Assembly (NCBI GenBank): GCA_028871475.1
Contig: JAGWMZ010000005.1
Location: forward strand, 1 to 64,000
DNA length: 64,000 bases
DNA from: Sphingomonadales bacterium
GTDB taxonomy: Bacteria; Pseudomonadota; Alphaproteobacteria; Sphingomonadales; Sphingomonadaceae
Reading direction: 5' to 3'
In this document: positions 33,739-42,500 of the stretch, piece by piece
Numbering within the stretch: position 1 is the stretch's first letter
How the letters are laid out: every line of letters starts with the position of its first letter
The notes under the pieces: model-generated
Database searches by the model: none
What the model was told of the DNA's origin: nothing
The model's input: the letters and a program-made list of their open reading frames with translations, nothing else
Program-made: the position numbers and the translations under genes

Positions 33739-34740
33739 TCAGGTCGACATGCGGACGATGAGACGCGGGTCCATGATAACGCTCTGCGTATCCTCCCCCG
33801 CGATGCGACGCAGCAGCATGTCGACCAGATGACCCGCGCCTTGCGTCAGATCCTGGCTGATGGTCGAGAGGCGCGGCACAGTCTGCTCACCCAGCGCCAG
33901 ACCGTCATAGCCGATCACCCGCACGTCGCCGGGCACCGACAGGCCGTGTTCGGCCAAGGCGCGCAACGCGCTCATGGCGATGACGTCGGAGGCCGCGACA
34001 ATGCCCTGCGGGCGCTGGTCGGCCTGGCCAAGGAAGCTGGTGACGTCGGGATGGGCCTCGGCCACCAGATGCGCGGGCACCACGCTGAGCTGATCCGCCA
34101 GCCCGGCGCGCGCCATGGCATCGCGGCAGCCTTCCAGACGCTGGGCGATTTCCAGCGCACGCGGGTCGCCGAAAAAGGCAATGCTCCGGCAGCCCTGCGC
34201 GATGAGATGGCTGGCCGCCATATCGCCGCCCAGCCGGTTGTCCGAGCCCACCGAGCAATGCGCCTGCCCCTGCGAATAGCCACCCCAGACCACCAGCGGC
34301 CTGTAGCGCGCGGCCACCGCATCAATCGTGGCGGCCTGATCGGATTGACCGATGACGATTACGCCATCGACCCTGCCCGACGTCGTCATCCGCTCCAGCC
34401 AGCCATTGTCGGTGGGGATGACGCGGCTGAGCAGCAGGTCATAGCCGCGCTCGGTCAGTGCATCGGCCAGCAGGCCCAGCATGGTGATGAAAAAGGGATC
34501 GGAAATATGCTGCCCGGTCTCGTGACCCAGCGGAATCAGCACGCCGATGGCCCCGGTGCGCTGAATACGCAAATTGCGCGCCAGCACATTGGGCCGGAAA
34601 CTATGTTCGTTGGCCAGCGCCTGAATACGTTCGCGGGTTTTCTGGCTGATCAGCTCCGACCCGGCCAGCGCGCGCGAAACCGTGCCGGTCGATACACCGG
34701 CCAATTCGGCAAGATCTTTGATATTTCTGATTTTCGTCAT
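33739..34740 (-). CDS. LacI-family transcription repressor of the sugar locus
   Basis: This DNA-binding repressor (333 aa) is probably released by a sugar. The N-terminal helix-turn-helix and hinge are classic: KDLAELAGVSTGTVSRALAGSELISQKTRERIQALANEHSFRPNVLARNL. The rest is a periplasmic-binding-protein-like sensor domain with GAIGVLIPLG at its start, DGVIVIGQSD in the middle and RPQGIVAASDVIAMSALRALAEHGLSVPGDVRVIGYDG near the end. Two operator-like sites at 27880-27902 and 31509-31531, and related ones at 39042-39075, are its likely targets. It reads away from the receptor/halogenase genes on the same strand. Confidence 0.93.
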   Translation of the reverse strand: MTKIRNIKDLAELAGVSTGTVSRALAGSELISQKTRERIQALANEHSFRPNVLARNLRIQRTGAIGVLIPLGHETGQHISDPFFITMLGLLADALTERGYDLLLSRVIPTDNGWLERMTTSGRVDGVIVIGQSDQAATIDAVAARYRPLVVWGGYSQGQAHCSVGSDNRLGGDMAASHLIAQGCRSIAFFGDPRALEIAQRLEGCRDAMARAGLADQLSVVPAHLVAEAHPDVTSFLGQADQRPQGIVAASDVIAMSALRALAEHGLSVPGDVRVIGYDGLALGEQTVPRLSTISQDLTQGAGHLVDMLLRRIAGEDTQSVIMDPRLIVRMST

Positions 34741-34756
34741 AATCTGCGCCAGTCAG

Positions 34757-34828
34757 GGCAGAATTGCCCCGCCCTCCTTGATGCCGCGTTGTCGACGCGC
34801 CCCCGGCTCTTGGCAAGGCAATTCTGAC
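34757..34828. repeat. Paired inverted 10-mers upstream of the lacI gene
   Basis: CAGAATTGCC at 34759-34768 and its exact reverse complement GGCAATTCTG at 34817-34826 flank 48 bases, just upstream of the regulator start at 34740. The two sites could be operators for autoregulation through looping, or arms of a long hairpin in the leader RNA. They do not resemble the TGCAA operators, so a different binding protein is possible. Confidence 0.4.
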
Positions 34829-34881
34829 ACGCATTCGCATGGACCACGTCTTCAACCGCTTGCGCGCCCATTGCCACGCTC

Positions 34882-36396
34882 TCAGGTCGGGGCCAGCGCG
34901 GGCGCCCGACCATGTGCATCAATAAACTGGCGATGCGTCGGGGCAGTGGCAGCCGCCGCCGTCATCGCTTCACGCAGCCGGGCGAGGCAGGCGCGCGAAT
35001 CCACCAGCCGATGGTCGAGCAAGGGGTCCAGGCCCTGCGGATCATTCAGCTGGCCGATGTGAACGCTCAGCCAGCTGGGTGGTGCAAAAAGGTCCATCTC
35101 ACGCGCGATCAGCCGGCCATGGCGGCGGAAATGGTCGATCTTCAGCTGCAACGTATCGGGCACATCCATTGCGGCACAGTAACGCCACAGCTCATGGTCA
35201 TCGCGCCGGGTCAGCTTGTAATGCAGGATGATGAAATCACGGATGCGCTCCATCTCGATGGCGGCGACACGGTTGTATTCATCGCGCGTGGCCGGATCGA
35301 AATCGCGATCAGGGAACAGGGCGATCAGCTTGGCGATGTTGGCCTGAATGAGATGGATCGAGGTCGATTCGAGCGGTTCGAGAAAGCCCGAGGACAGGCC
35401 GATGGCCACGACATTGCGGTTCCAGTGCAGCTTGCGCATGCCGGTGGTGAAGCGCAGCGAACGCGGATCGCCCAGCGCCTTGCCGTCCAGCCGTTGGGCC
35501 AGCAGCTCGGCCGCGCGCTCCGTTTCCATGAAGCTGCTGCAAAAGACATAGCCATTGCCCGTGCGATGCTGCAGCGGAATACGCCATTGCCAGCCGGCCT
35601 CCTGCGCGGTGGAACGCGTATAGGGCGCGGGTTCGCCGCTGGTCTCGCAAGGCATGGCAACGGCGCGGTCACAGGGGAGCCAATGGCTCCAGGCCTCATA
35701 GCCTGTTCCCAGTGTCTGCTCGATCAGCAGGCCGCGAAAGCCCGAGCAGTCGATGAACAGATCCGCCTCGATCTGGCGACCATCTTCCATGGCAACGGCT
35801 GCGACAAAGCCATCCTGCCCGCGCAGGCGCGCCCCCGCGATCTTGCCCTCGATGCGGCGCACGCCCTGCCCTTCGGCATAGGCGCGCAGGAAGCGGGCAT
35901 AGAGGCCCGCGTCAAAATGATAGGCATAGTCAAAGGTGGAGAGCGGCGATCGCGGGTCTGGCGAGGGATGGGTGAATTTGCCCTGGCGGGCCAGCACCCA
36001 GGCCATGGCATGATCGTCCAGCGAAGCGGTCTCGCCCTGGCTGCGCGCCTTGAGCCAGTGCTGATGCAGCGGCACCATGTCAAAATCGCGGCCATGGGGC
36101 CCAAAGGGATGGAAATAGCGGTGCCCCTGCCGCCCCCAGTTCACAAATTCGATGCCCAGCTTGAAGGTGCCCTGCGTCGCTTTCAGGAAATCGCCCTCGG
36201 CAATACCCAAAGTCTGGTTGAACAGGCGAATGGGCGGAATGGTCGCCTCACCCACGCCAACCGTGCCGATCTCCTCGGATTCGACGAGGGTGATCGTGCA
36301 ATTCTTCTGCACGGCGCGCGACAGCATGGCCGCCGTCATCCAGCCGGCTGTACCGCCCCCCACGATCAACACCGAACGGATCTGCCTGTCACCCAT
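34882..36396 (-). CDS. Flavin-dependent tryptophan-halogenase-like protein
   Basis: Members of this family use FADH2, O2 and halide to halogenate aromatic substrates. The protein is 504 aa from ATG 36396. The FAD motif is LIVGGGTAGWMTAA. Lys 79 in TQGTFKLGIEF sits exactly where the catalytic Lys of PrnA/RebH lies. The WxWxIP motif, which blocks monooxygenase activity, appears as WQWRIPLQHR. It sits just downstream of a TonB-dependent receptor, an arrangement common in sphingomonads, Caulobacter and Xanthomonas, where the natural substrate is mostly unknown. No partner flavin reductase or indole pathway is nearby. Confidence 0.9.
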   Translation of the reverse strand: MGDRQIRSVLIVGGGTAGWMTAAMLSRAVQKNCTITLVESEEIGTVGVGEATIPPIRLFNQTLGIAEGDFLKATQGTFKLGIEFVNWGRQGHRYFHPFGPHGRDFDMVPLHQHWLKARSQGETASLDDHAMAWVLARQGKFTHPSPDPRSPLSTFDYAYHFDAGLYARFLRAYAEGQGVRRIEGKIAGARLRGQDGFVAAVAMEDGRQIEADLFIDCSGFRGLLIEQTLGTGYEAWSHWLPCDRAVAMPCETSGEPAPYTRSTAQEAGWQWRIPLQHRTGNGYVFCSSFMETERAAELLAQRLDGKALGDPRSLRFTTGMRKLHWNRNVVAIGLSSGFLEPLESTSIHLIQANIAKLIALFPDRDFDPATRDEYNRVAAIEMERIRDFIILHYKLTRRDDHELWRYCAAMDVPDTLQLKIDHFRRHGRLIAREMDLFAPPSWLSVHIGQLNDPQGLDPLLDHRLVDSRACLARLREAMTAAAATAPTHRQFIDAHGRAPALAPT

Positions 36397-36430
36397 CGCG
36401 CCAGTTCCCCTTTGCCGCCATGCTATCATG

Positions 36431-36466
36431 AAAAAGGCGGGCTGGAAGCCATGCCCCCAGCCCGCC
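36431..36466 (-). terminator. Rho-independent terminator between TonB receptor and halogenase genes
   Basis: On the minus strand GGCGGGCTGG and CCAGCCCGCC form a perfect 10-bp stem with an 11-base loop, followed at once by TTTTT. It lies after the receptor stop (36503) and 35 bases before the halogenase start (36396). It should make halogenase expression depend on read-through or partial termination. Confidence 0.8.
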
Positions 36467-36502
36467 CCCTCCGTACGCCCTCCGAGTGCGACCCGAGCGA
36501 TG

Positions 36503-38965
36503 TCAGAAGCGGTATTTCACCGAGGCTGTCATCGTGCGGCCCAGCATGGCCGAATTGTCGAAGATCGCCTGATTGGCCGAAAGCCCGGTCACCGGCCCCT
36601 TCACCGCCAGGCTGCCGTTGTTGGCGCGGAAGCCCAGCGTGTTGAACAGATTGTTGACGTTGAGGCCGATTTCCAGCCGATCCAGCGGCCGCACCTTCAC
36701 AAAGCCGTTGACGAAGGTGGAGCCAGGCGCCTGCGTGGTCATGTCGCCCAGATAGAAGCTCGACTGGCCGTTGGCGCTGAAGCCGATCGCCGCCACGCCG
36801 GCATCATAGGTGGGCGACACCAGCCAGGTCCATTTGGGCATGGCAAAGGCGGTCTTGTTCGAAATCGCATCCTTGGCATCGGTATAGACGACATAGGCGT
36901 TCATGCTGAACCGCCCCAGAGCCATATTGCCCGACAGTTCAACGCCGCTGGCGTGATAGACGGTGTCGATGAAGGGGTTCTGCCCGCGGCTGGGCGCGGT
37001 GAAGTCGTAGTTCGATTCCTTGACCTGCGCGCGGTAAACCGTCGCTTCGCCATGGACTCGCGCTTCGCCCAGATGGCCGGTGTATTTCACCCCCAGTTCC
37101 TGCTGGGTGACGGTGTTGACCGAGAGGTGGTCGCCGCCCGGTGTCAGCTTGCCATCGGCGGTGAAGTTGTTGTCATTGTAGAGCAGGCGATCGGCGTTGA
37201 AACGCCCGCCGCTGCTGACGCGGACGAAGGCATTGGTGGTGTTCGTCAGCTTGTAGAGCGCGCCCACCGACCAGCTGGCATAGCTCTTGGTATAGTTCAG
37301 CCGCTCCGACGGGGTGGAGGCGGTGTTGTAGGTCGGCACGCTGGCGCTGCCCAGGCTGTCACTGATGGTCATATTGGCGCCGGCCACCGGAGCATAGGCA
37401 TAGCCGCCTGCCTTCACCACATCGACACGCACAGAGCCATCGAGGTTGAGCCGGCCGATGTCCGATTCCAGCTCGAAGTAAGGCGCGTCATCGGTGTAGC
37501 TGACGTTGTAGACGCGCCCGCCGCAGCAGCCGCCCCACTGGTTGTTGAAGCCCGTCAGGCCATAGGCCGACAATTGCGCGCCGGTGGAGGAAAACAGGTC
37601 AAGCGGCACCGGATTGCCATTGCTGTTGAGGCTCTGCGTCACATTGTTGATACGCCAGTCCATGGCGATCGTCTGACGCATGTGGAACCAGCCGGCACGC
37701 GCATTGACCCGCGCCAGCGCGCCCATGTCGAACTTGCCCGCCACGGTCAGGTCATTGGCCAGGCTGCCCATGTCATTCATCGTCGTATAGGCCTGGGCGC
37801 TGTTCGACACGAAGGGGTCGGTATAGATCTGCCCCTTGTTCGGACCATCGGCATAGCGCAACACGCCAGTGCCCGCGATCGAGGCCGTTGTCGCCTCACC
37901 GGTCCACTGGTTGCTGAAGGAACCGCTCATGTCGGTCCAGCGGAACTTGTCGGTGACGGTGAGACGGGGCGTGAATTCGTAATGGAACTCGCCGCCCACC
38001 GAGGTCACCACCGGGTGGATGCCCTGCATCTGCACGGTCTGGAGCGTGCCATTGGCGGCCAGGACCTGGAAGCTCTGGTTGTAAATGCCGGTGGAGGCAT
38101 ATTTGCGCGGGTCAATGCCCGGAAGCATCGAGAAGCCGGTGACCTTGTTGCCCGACAGGGTGGCGAGCGCGGGCATCGAGGTAAAGGTCGGCTCCTGATC
38201 GTCCATCCGCTTGAAGTTCAGGCGGATATAGCCCTTGCCATCGGCCAGGTCCTTGGTGATGTTGGCCTTGATCTGATAGCCTTTTTCGGCCGTATAGGGC
38301 AGATGGGTCGGTCCGCCGCCATCAACGACATAGCCACCGACATGGAAGCGCACCGTGTCGGAAAGATGGCCGCCATAGTCGAAATCGACGCGGGTTTCGC
38401 GATAATTGAGCGCCTCGGAAAGGCCCACCGAACCGCCATCCTGCGTACCGGTCTTGCTGACATAGTTGATGACCGCGCCGGGCGCCTGGCTGGCAAAGGT
38501 CGAGGCACTGCCACCGCGCACGGCTTCGACGCGGTCGACATTGTTGTCGAAACGCACCCAATAGTCGTTGTTGCCAAAGGAAATGTCACCGAACAGCGTG
38601 ACGGGCAGGCCGTCTTCCTGCAGCGCCACATATTCCGAACCACCCGTGCTGACCGGGATGCCGCGCACGCCAATGTTCGAGTTACCACCCGGGCCGGCGG
38701 TGTCCTGCACGTTGAGGCCGGGGATGGCGCGCAGCACTTCGGCCTGGCTGCGCGGGGTGAAATTGACGATCGATTCCTGGCTCACCTGAGTGACGGAGAT
38801 CGACGAGTTCTGCGCCGTCTTGCCCGCCGATGAAGCGGTCACGACGATGTCCTTCACATCGGGCGTGTCGGCGGGCTTGCTGTCCTGCGCAAAGGCAGGG
38901 GCTGAAAGCATGGCAAGGCTGATGGCGAAAATCGACGCGCAAGGGTTCAGCAGAGACTGCTGCAT
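36503..38965 (-). CDS. TonB-dependent outer-membrane receptor, probably for oligosaccharide
   Basis: This outer-membrane beta-barrel (820 aa) is energised by TonB/ExbBD. GGAGG lies 5 bases before ATG 38965. A signal peptide is clear (MQQSLLNPCASIFAISLAMLSAPAFA, then QD). The TonB box region is KDIVVTAS. The plug domain follows, with LRAIPGLNVQDTAGPGGNSNIGVRGIP and VDRVEAVRGGSASTFASQAPGAVINYVSK. The barrel ends in LGRTMTASVKYRF with a terminal Phe. Position and operator-like sites upstream suggest import of sucrose/raffinose-type sugars; this is inference from context. Confidence 0.92.
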   Translation of the reverse strand: MQQSLLNPCASIFAISLAMLSAPAFAQDSKPADTPDVKDIVVTASSAGKTAQNSSISVTQVSQESIVNFTPRSQAEVLRAIPGLNVQDTAGPGGNSNIGVRGIPVSTGGSEYVALQEDGLPVTLFGDISFGNNDYWVRFDNNVDRVEAVRGGSASTFASQAPGAVINYVSKTGTQDGGSVGLSEALNYRETRVDFDYGGHLSDTVRFHVGGYVVDGGGPTHLPYTAEKGYQIKANITKDLADGKGYIRLNFKRMDDQEPTFTSMPALATLSGNKVTGFSMLPGIDPRKYASTGIYNQSFQVLAANGTLQTVQMQGIHPVVTSVGGEFHYEFTPRLTVTDKFRWTDMSGSFSNQWTGEATTASIAGTGVLRYADGPNKGQIYTDPFVSNSAQAYTTMNDMGSLANDLTVAGKFDMGALARVNARAGWFHMRQTIAMDWRINNVTQSLNSNGNPVPLDLFSSTGAQLSAYGLTGFNNQWGGCCGGRVYNVSYTDDAPYFELESDIGRLNLDGSVRVDVVKAGGYAYAPVAGANMTISDSLGSASVPTYNTASTPSERLNYTKSYASWSVGALYKLTNTTNAFVRVSSGGRFNADRLLYNDNNFTADGKLTPGGDHLSVNTVTQQELGVKYTGHLGEARVHGEATVYRAQVKESNYDFTAPSRGQNPFIDTVYHASGVELSGNMALGRFSMNAYVVYTDAKDAISNKTAFAMPKWTWLVSPTYDAGVAAIGFSANGQSSFYLGDMTTQAPGSTFVNGFVKVRPLDRLEIGLNVNNLFNTLGFRANNGSLAVKGPVTGLSANQAIFDNSAMLGRTMTASVKYRF

Positions 38966-39041
38966 ATGGTCCTCCCCCAAGAAATCCTCAGTCCGCTCCC
39001 ATCTGTGGAGTCGGATCGAGAGCCTGAATGGCGAGGATGGA

Positions 39042-39098
39042 AAACGATTGCAAGAAGTTTATGCAATTGATTGCATCATTTCTTGCTGAACCTTGCAA
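39042..39098 (-). promoter_or_regulatory. Predicted promoter and operator sites of the TonB receptor gene
   Basis: On the minus strand TTGCAA (39098-39093), a 17-base spacer and TGCAAT (39075-39070) form a candidate promoter. A perfect palindrome TGCAATTGATTGCA (39062-39075) covers the -10 box. A further site, AAAACGATTGCAAG on the plus strand at 39040-39053, shares AAACGATTG with the two operators of the sugar operon. This suggests control by the same LacI protein, though the match is partial. Confidence 0.55.
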
Positions 39099-39146
39099 CC
39101 TGTGTCTTCCCCGCCACAGATTGCCTGCTACCCCCCGGTGATACCC

Positions 39147-40754
39147 TTATTTAGCAGCCATTCCCTCTTGCCCCGGCCCCACATCGGCCTGGGGCAGAAA
39201 GCGCGGTTCGACCCGCGCATGCGATGCCTGCTCATAAACATAACCCGCTCCCAGCAGCATGGCGTCCTGATAGGGGCGTGCGATGAAGGAAAGCCCCACC
39301 GGCAGGCCCCGTACAAGCCCCATGGGCACGGTGAGATCGGGATAGCCCGAGACCGCCGGCAACTGGCTGGCCGAAGGGCCCTCGAAACCGTCACCATAGA
39401 CCGGATCGATCAACCAGCCGGGCCCATAGGTAGGCTCGATGAGCATGCTGGCCTGTGCCGTCTTGAGCATGGCGTCGATCCCCTCCGCCCCGGCCAGCCG
39501 CCGCGATTTGGCCAGCATGCCCAGATATTCGGCATCATCCTCACCCTTGGCCGCCTGCGCCTCGATAAAGCTTTCCTGCGCGAAATAGGGCATTTCCTGC
39601 GCAGCATTGGCCTTGTTGAACGCCACCAGATCATTGAGGCTGCGCGTGCGGACCGCCGCCGGCGTTGTCGCCAGATAGGCGTTGAGGTCGCCCTTCAGTT
39701 CGGTCATCAACACGACATGCTCAGCCTCGTCGAGGCCTTCGAGCTTAGGCTGCTCCACCGGCACCAGCACAGCCCCCTGCGCCGCCAAAACCGCCAGCGC
39801 CGCCTCATAACGCGCGGCCAGCGGGGCGATCATCTTGGGGCGCAGCACCGCCAGACGCACGCCCTTCAGGCTGGCTCCGGCAAGGCTGGCAGCATAGTCC
39901 ACGCGCCTGGCATCGGCCTGCGCGGTGGCCGGATCGGCCGGATCGCTGCCCGCAATGACCCCCAGCATCATCGCCACATCGCGCACGCTGCGCGCCATGG
40001 GGCCGGGTGTGTCCTGACTATGGCTGATCGGCACGACATGGGTGCGGCTGATCAGCCCCAGCGTCGGTTTCAGCCCCACCAGCCCATTGATCGACGAGGG
40101 ACAGACCACCGATCCATCGGTCTCCGTTCCCAGTGCCAACGGCACATAGCCCGCCGCCACCCCCACGCCCGATCCGCTGGAAGACCCACAAGGCGTGCGA
40201 TCGAGCGCATAGGGATTCTTCGCCTGACCGCCCACCGCGCTCCAGCCGCTGACCGAGGCGGTGGAACGGATGTTGGCCCATTCCGACAGGTTGGTCTTGC
40301 CCAAAATCACCGCACCGCCCGCGCGCAGACGCGCCACCACCGGCGCGTCACGCCCGGTCACATTGGCCACCAGTGCCAGACTGCCCGCAGTCGTCGCCAT
40401 GGGGTCCTTCGTCTCGATGTTGTCCTTCACCAGAACGGGCAGACCATCGAGCGGCCCCAGCATGTGCCCCTGCTTGCGGCGCAGATCGGCCGCGCGGGCC
40501 TGCGCCAGCGCGTCCGGGTTCACCGCGATCACCGCGCGCAGGGTCGGCCCCTTGCGGTCCAGTGCGGCAATCCGGTCGAGCGCGGCGCGGGTGAGCCTTT
40601 CGCTGCTGGTGCGCCCGGCGGCCATATCTGCCGCCATCGCCACGCCGTCCTCGCCGCCCTGCTGCGGCAGCGCGGGCGCGGCCTGCGCCAGCGTGGCCGC
40701 AGACAGCATGGCCAGGGACAGCGAAAGCGGGAAGAGGACAGACAGATGGCGCAT
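39147..40754 (-). CDS. Secreted amidase (amidase signature family)
   Basis: This hydrolase of amide bonds has a Ser-cisSer-Lys triad. The protein is 535 aa from ATG 40754, with GGGAG 6 bases upstream. A signal peptide is visible (MRHLSVLFPLSLSLAMLSAATLAQAAPA). The catalytic Lys lies in LPVLVKDNIET and the paired Ser residues in the Gly/Ser-rich TPCGSSSGSGVGVAAGYVPLALGTETDGSV segment. The substrate cannot be told from sequence; such secreted amidases may act on peptide or small amides in the periplasm. It reads toward the TonB receptor promoter, 180 bases apart. Confidence 0.9.
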   Translation of the reverse strand: MRHLSVLFPLSLSLAMLSAATLAQAAPALPQQGGEDGVAMAADMAAGRTSSERLTRAALDRIAALDRKGPTLRAVIAVNPDALAQARAADLRRKQGHMLGPLDGLPVLVKDNIETKDPMATTAGSLALVANVTGRDAPVVARLRAGGAVILGKTNLSEWANIRSTASVSGWSAVGGQAKNPYALDRTPCGSSSGSGVGVAAGYVPLALGTETDGSVVCPSSINGLVGLKPTLGLISRTHVVPISHSQDTPGPMARSVRDVAMMLGVIAGSDPADPATAQADARRVDYAASLAGASLKGVRLAVLRPKMIAPLAARYEAALAVLAAQGAVLVPVEQPKLEGLDEAEHVVLMTELKGDLNAYLATTPAAVRTRSLNDLVAFNKANAAQEMPYFAQESFIEAQAAKGEDDAEYLGMLAKSRRLAGAEGIDAMLKTAQASMLIEPTYGPGWLIDPVYGDGFEGPSASQLPAVSGYPDLTVPMGLVRGLPVGLSFIARPYQDAMLLGAGYVYEQASHARVEPRFLPQADVGPGQEGMAAK

Positions 40755-40978
40755 GGCAAACTCCCTGATGACATGTGATGGCAGCGGGCTAGAATCGCGC
40801 CGCAACAGGCGCAAGGGATGAACGCCCCCCGCGTCCACCGCAAGGCAGGCACGGATCAACAGCCTCAAAGAAGCCGGAGACTCGCATTCACATCGCAGTC
40901 ACAATAAAAGAAGCATAAAATCGCTATCGTGGCGGCCTCAGGACGAAACAGGCCGCTCGCGCAGCACAGGATCGTCCC

Positions 40979-42499
40979 ATGACCATGACCGCGACTGCCA
41001 TTGCGCTCAATCGTTTCGGCCTGGGCGCGCGCCCCGGCGATGGCCCCATCGATGATCCCCGCCGCTGGCTCGAGGACCAGTTCGCGCGCTATCAGCCCAC
41101 CATCATGCAGGCCGACCTGCTGGCCACGCGCACGCAGGTCGTGCAGGACCTGCTCGACTATCGGGCTGCGCAGCGGGCCTTTCGCATCGCCAAGGCCGCC
41201 GCTTCAGCCCAGGCGGCTGGCGGGCAGCCCTCTGGAATGGTCTCCACCGGCGCGCCGCCGCAACCCGGGACCATGGCCATGGCGCCAGCCATGCCAACAC
41301 CGCCGCCCCTTGCGCTGACCGAGCCCAAAAGCATGGTGCGCGACCAGCATATTCTGCAGGCCGGGCGCCGCATCCGCAATGCGGTGGCCACCGACACGCC
41401 CTTTGTCGAAAAGATGGTACATTTCTGGTCCAACCATTTCGCCATTTCGGTCGACAAGATGGAACTGGTGGGTCTTGGCGGGCTGATGGAATTCGAGGCG
41501 ATCCGCCCGCATGTGCTGGGCCGTTTCGAGGACATGCTGGTGGCGGTGGAACAACATCCCGCCATGCTGCTCTTTCTCGATCAGGCGCAGTCGGTCGGGC
41601 CGGACAGTGTGGTGGGCACGCGCGCCAGCCGCAACGGGCGCGGGAATGTCGGGCTCAACGAAAATCTTGCGCGTGAGATCATGGAACTCCACACGCTGGG
41701 CGTGCGCAGTGGCTACACCCAAGCCGATGTCACCGAATTCGCCCGCGCGCTGACCGGCTGGACCGTCACCGGCATCGGGCGCGGCGGCTTACCAAGGCCG
41801 CTGACCGACCCGCTGCCGGTGGGCAGCTTCGTCTTTGCCCCCATGCTGCACCAGCCGGGCGAACGCACCATTCTGGGCAAGCGCTATGACCAGCAGGGCG
41901 AGGCGCAGGCCCGCGCCATCCTGGCCGATTTCGCGCGCAGCCCTGCCACCGCCAACCACATCGCCACCAAACTGGCCCGTCATTTCGTGGCTGACGATCC
42001 CCCGCCCTCGCTCGTCAACCGGCTCGCCAAGGCCTATCGCAACAGCAATGGCGATCTGCCCACCGTCTATCGCGCGCTGATCTCGGCCAAGGAGGCATGG
42101 ACGCCCACGCCCGCCAAATTCCGCGATCCCTGGAACTGGAGCATCGCCATGTATCGCGCGCTGGGTTCCGACCGCAGCGACAAATTCGCCGCCGCGCCCG
42201 ACCGCAATCTGGTCGGCGCCTTTGTTGAACTGGGCCAACCGATCTGGCGCCCCGGATCGCCCGCCGGCTTCGACGACATTGCTGGAAGCTGGGCCGCGCC
42301 CGATGCGCTGCTGCGCCGGGTGGAACTGGCCAGCCGCATCGCCGCGCAGGCACCGGCCACACTCGACCCGCGCGCGCTGGCCGGGCGGGTTCTGGGCGAC
42401 AGCCTGTCGCCGGCCACTGCGGCGACCATCGCCAGCGCCGAAAGCCCGCGCGAAGGCCTGTCTCTGATGCTGGTGTCCCCCGAAATGTTGAGGTGCTGA
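40979..42499 (+). CDS. DUF1800 family protein
   Basis: The protein (506 aa) matches the DUF1800 pattern: ALNRFGLGARPGD at the start, MVHFWSNHFAISVDK, RNGRGNVGLNENLAREIMELHTLGVRSGYTQADVTEFARALTGWTV, then HQPGERTILGKRYDQQGE. A Gln/Pro/Met-rich insert lies at about residues 78-110. The biochemical role of the family is unknown. It is followed 1 base later by a DUF1501 gene, and this pair is widely conserved as an operon. Confidence 0.9.
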   Translation: MTMTATAIALNRFGLGARPGDGPIDDPRRWLEDQFARYQPTIMQADLLATRTQVVQDLLDYRAAQRAFRIAKAAASAQAAGGQPSGMVSTGAPPQPGTMAMAPAMPTPPPLALTEPKSMVRDQHILQAGRRIRNAVATDTPFVEKMVHFWSNHFAISVDKMELVGLGGLMEFEAIRPHVLGRFEDMLVAVEQHPAMLLFLDQAQSVGPDSVVGTRASRNGRGNVGLNENLAREIMELHTLGVRSGYTQADVTEFARALTGWTVTGIGRGGLPRPLTDPLPVGSFVFAPMLHQPGERTILGKRYDQQGEAQARAILADFARSPATANHIATKLARHFVADDPPPSLVNRLAKAYRNSNGDLPTVYRALISAKEAWTPTPAKFRDPWNWSIAMYRALGSDRSDKFAAAPDRNLVGAFVELGQPIWRPGSPAGFDDIAGSWAAPDALLRRVELASRIAAQAPATLDPRALAGRVLGDSLSPATAATIASAESPREGLSLMLVSPEMLRC

Positions 42500-42500
42500 G

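Noticed and set aside
36152..38833. Long plus-strand open frame of 893 codons opposite the TonB receptor and halogenase genes
   Set aside because: It crosses two recognised genes and the terminator between them, and its translation has no domain features.
39093..40778. Plus-strand open frame of 561 codons opposite the amidase
   Set aside because: It is antisense to a clear amidase with signal peptide. The translation is Arg/His/Gln-rich with no family match.
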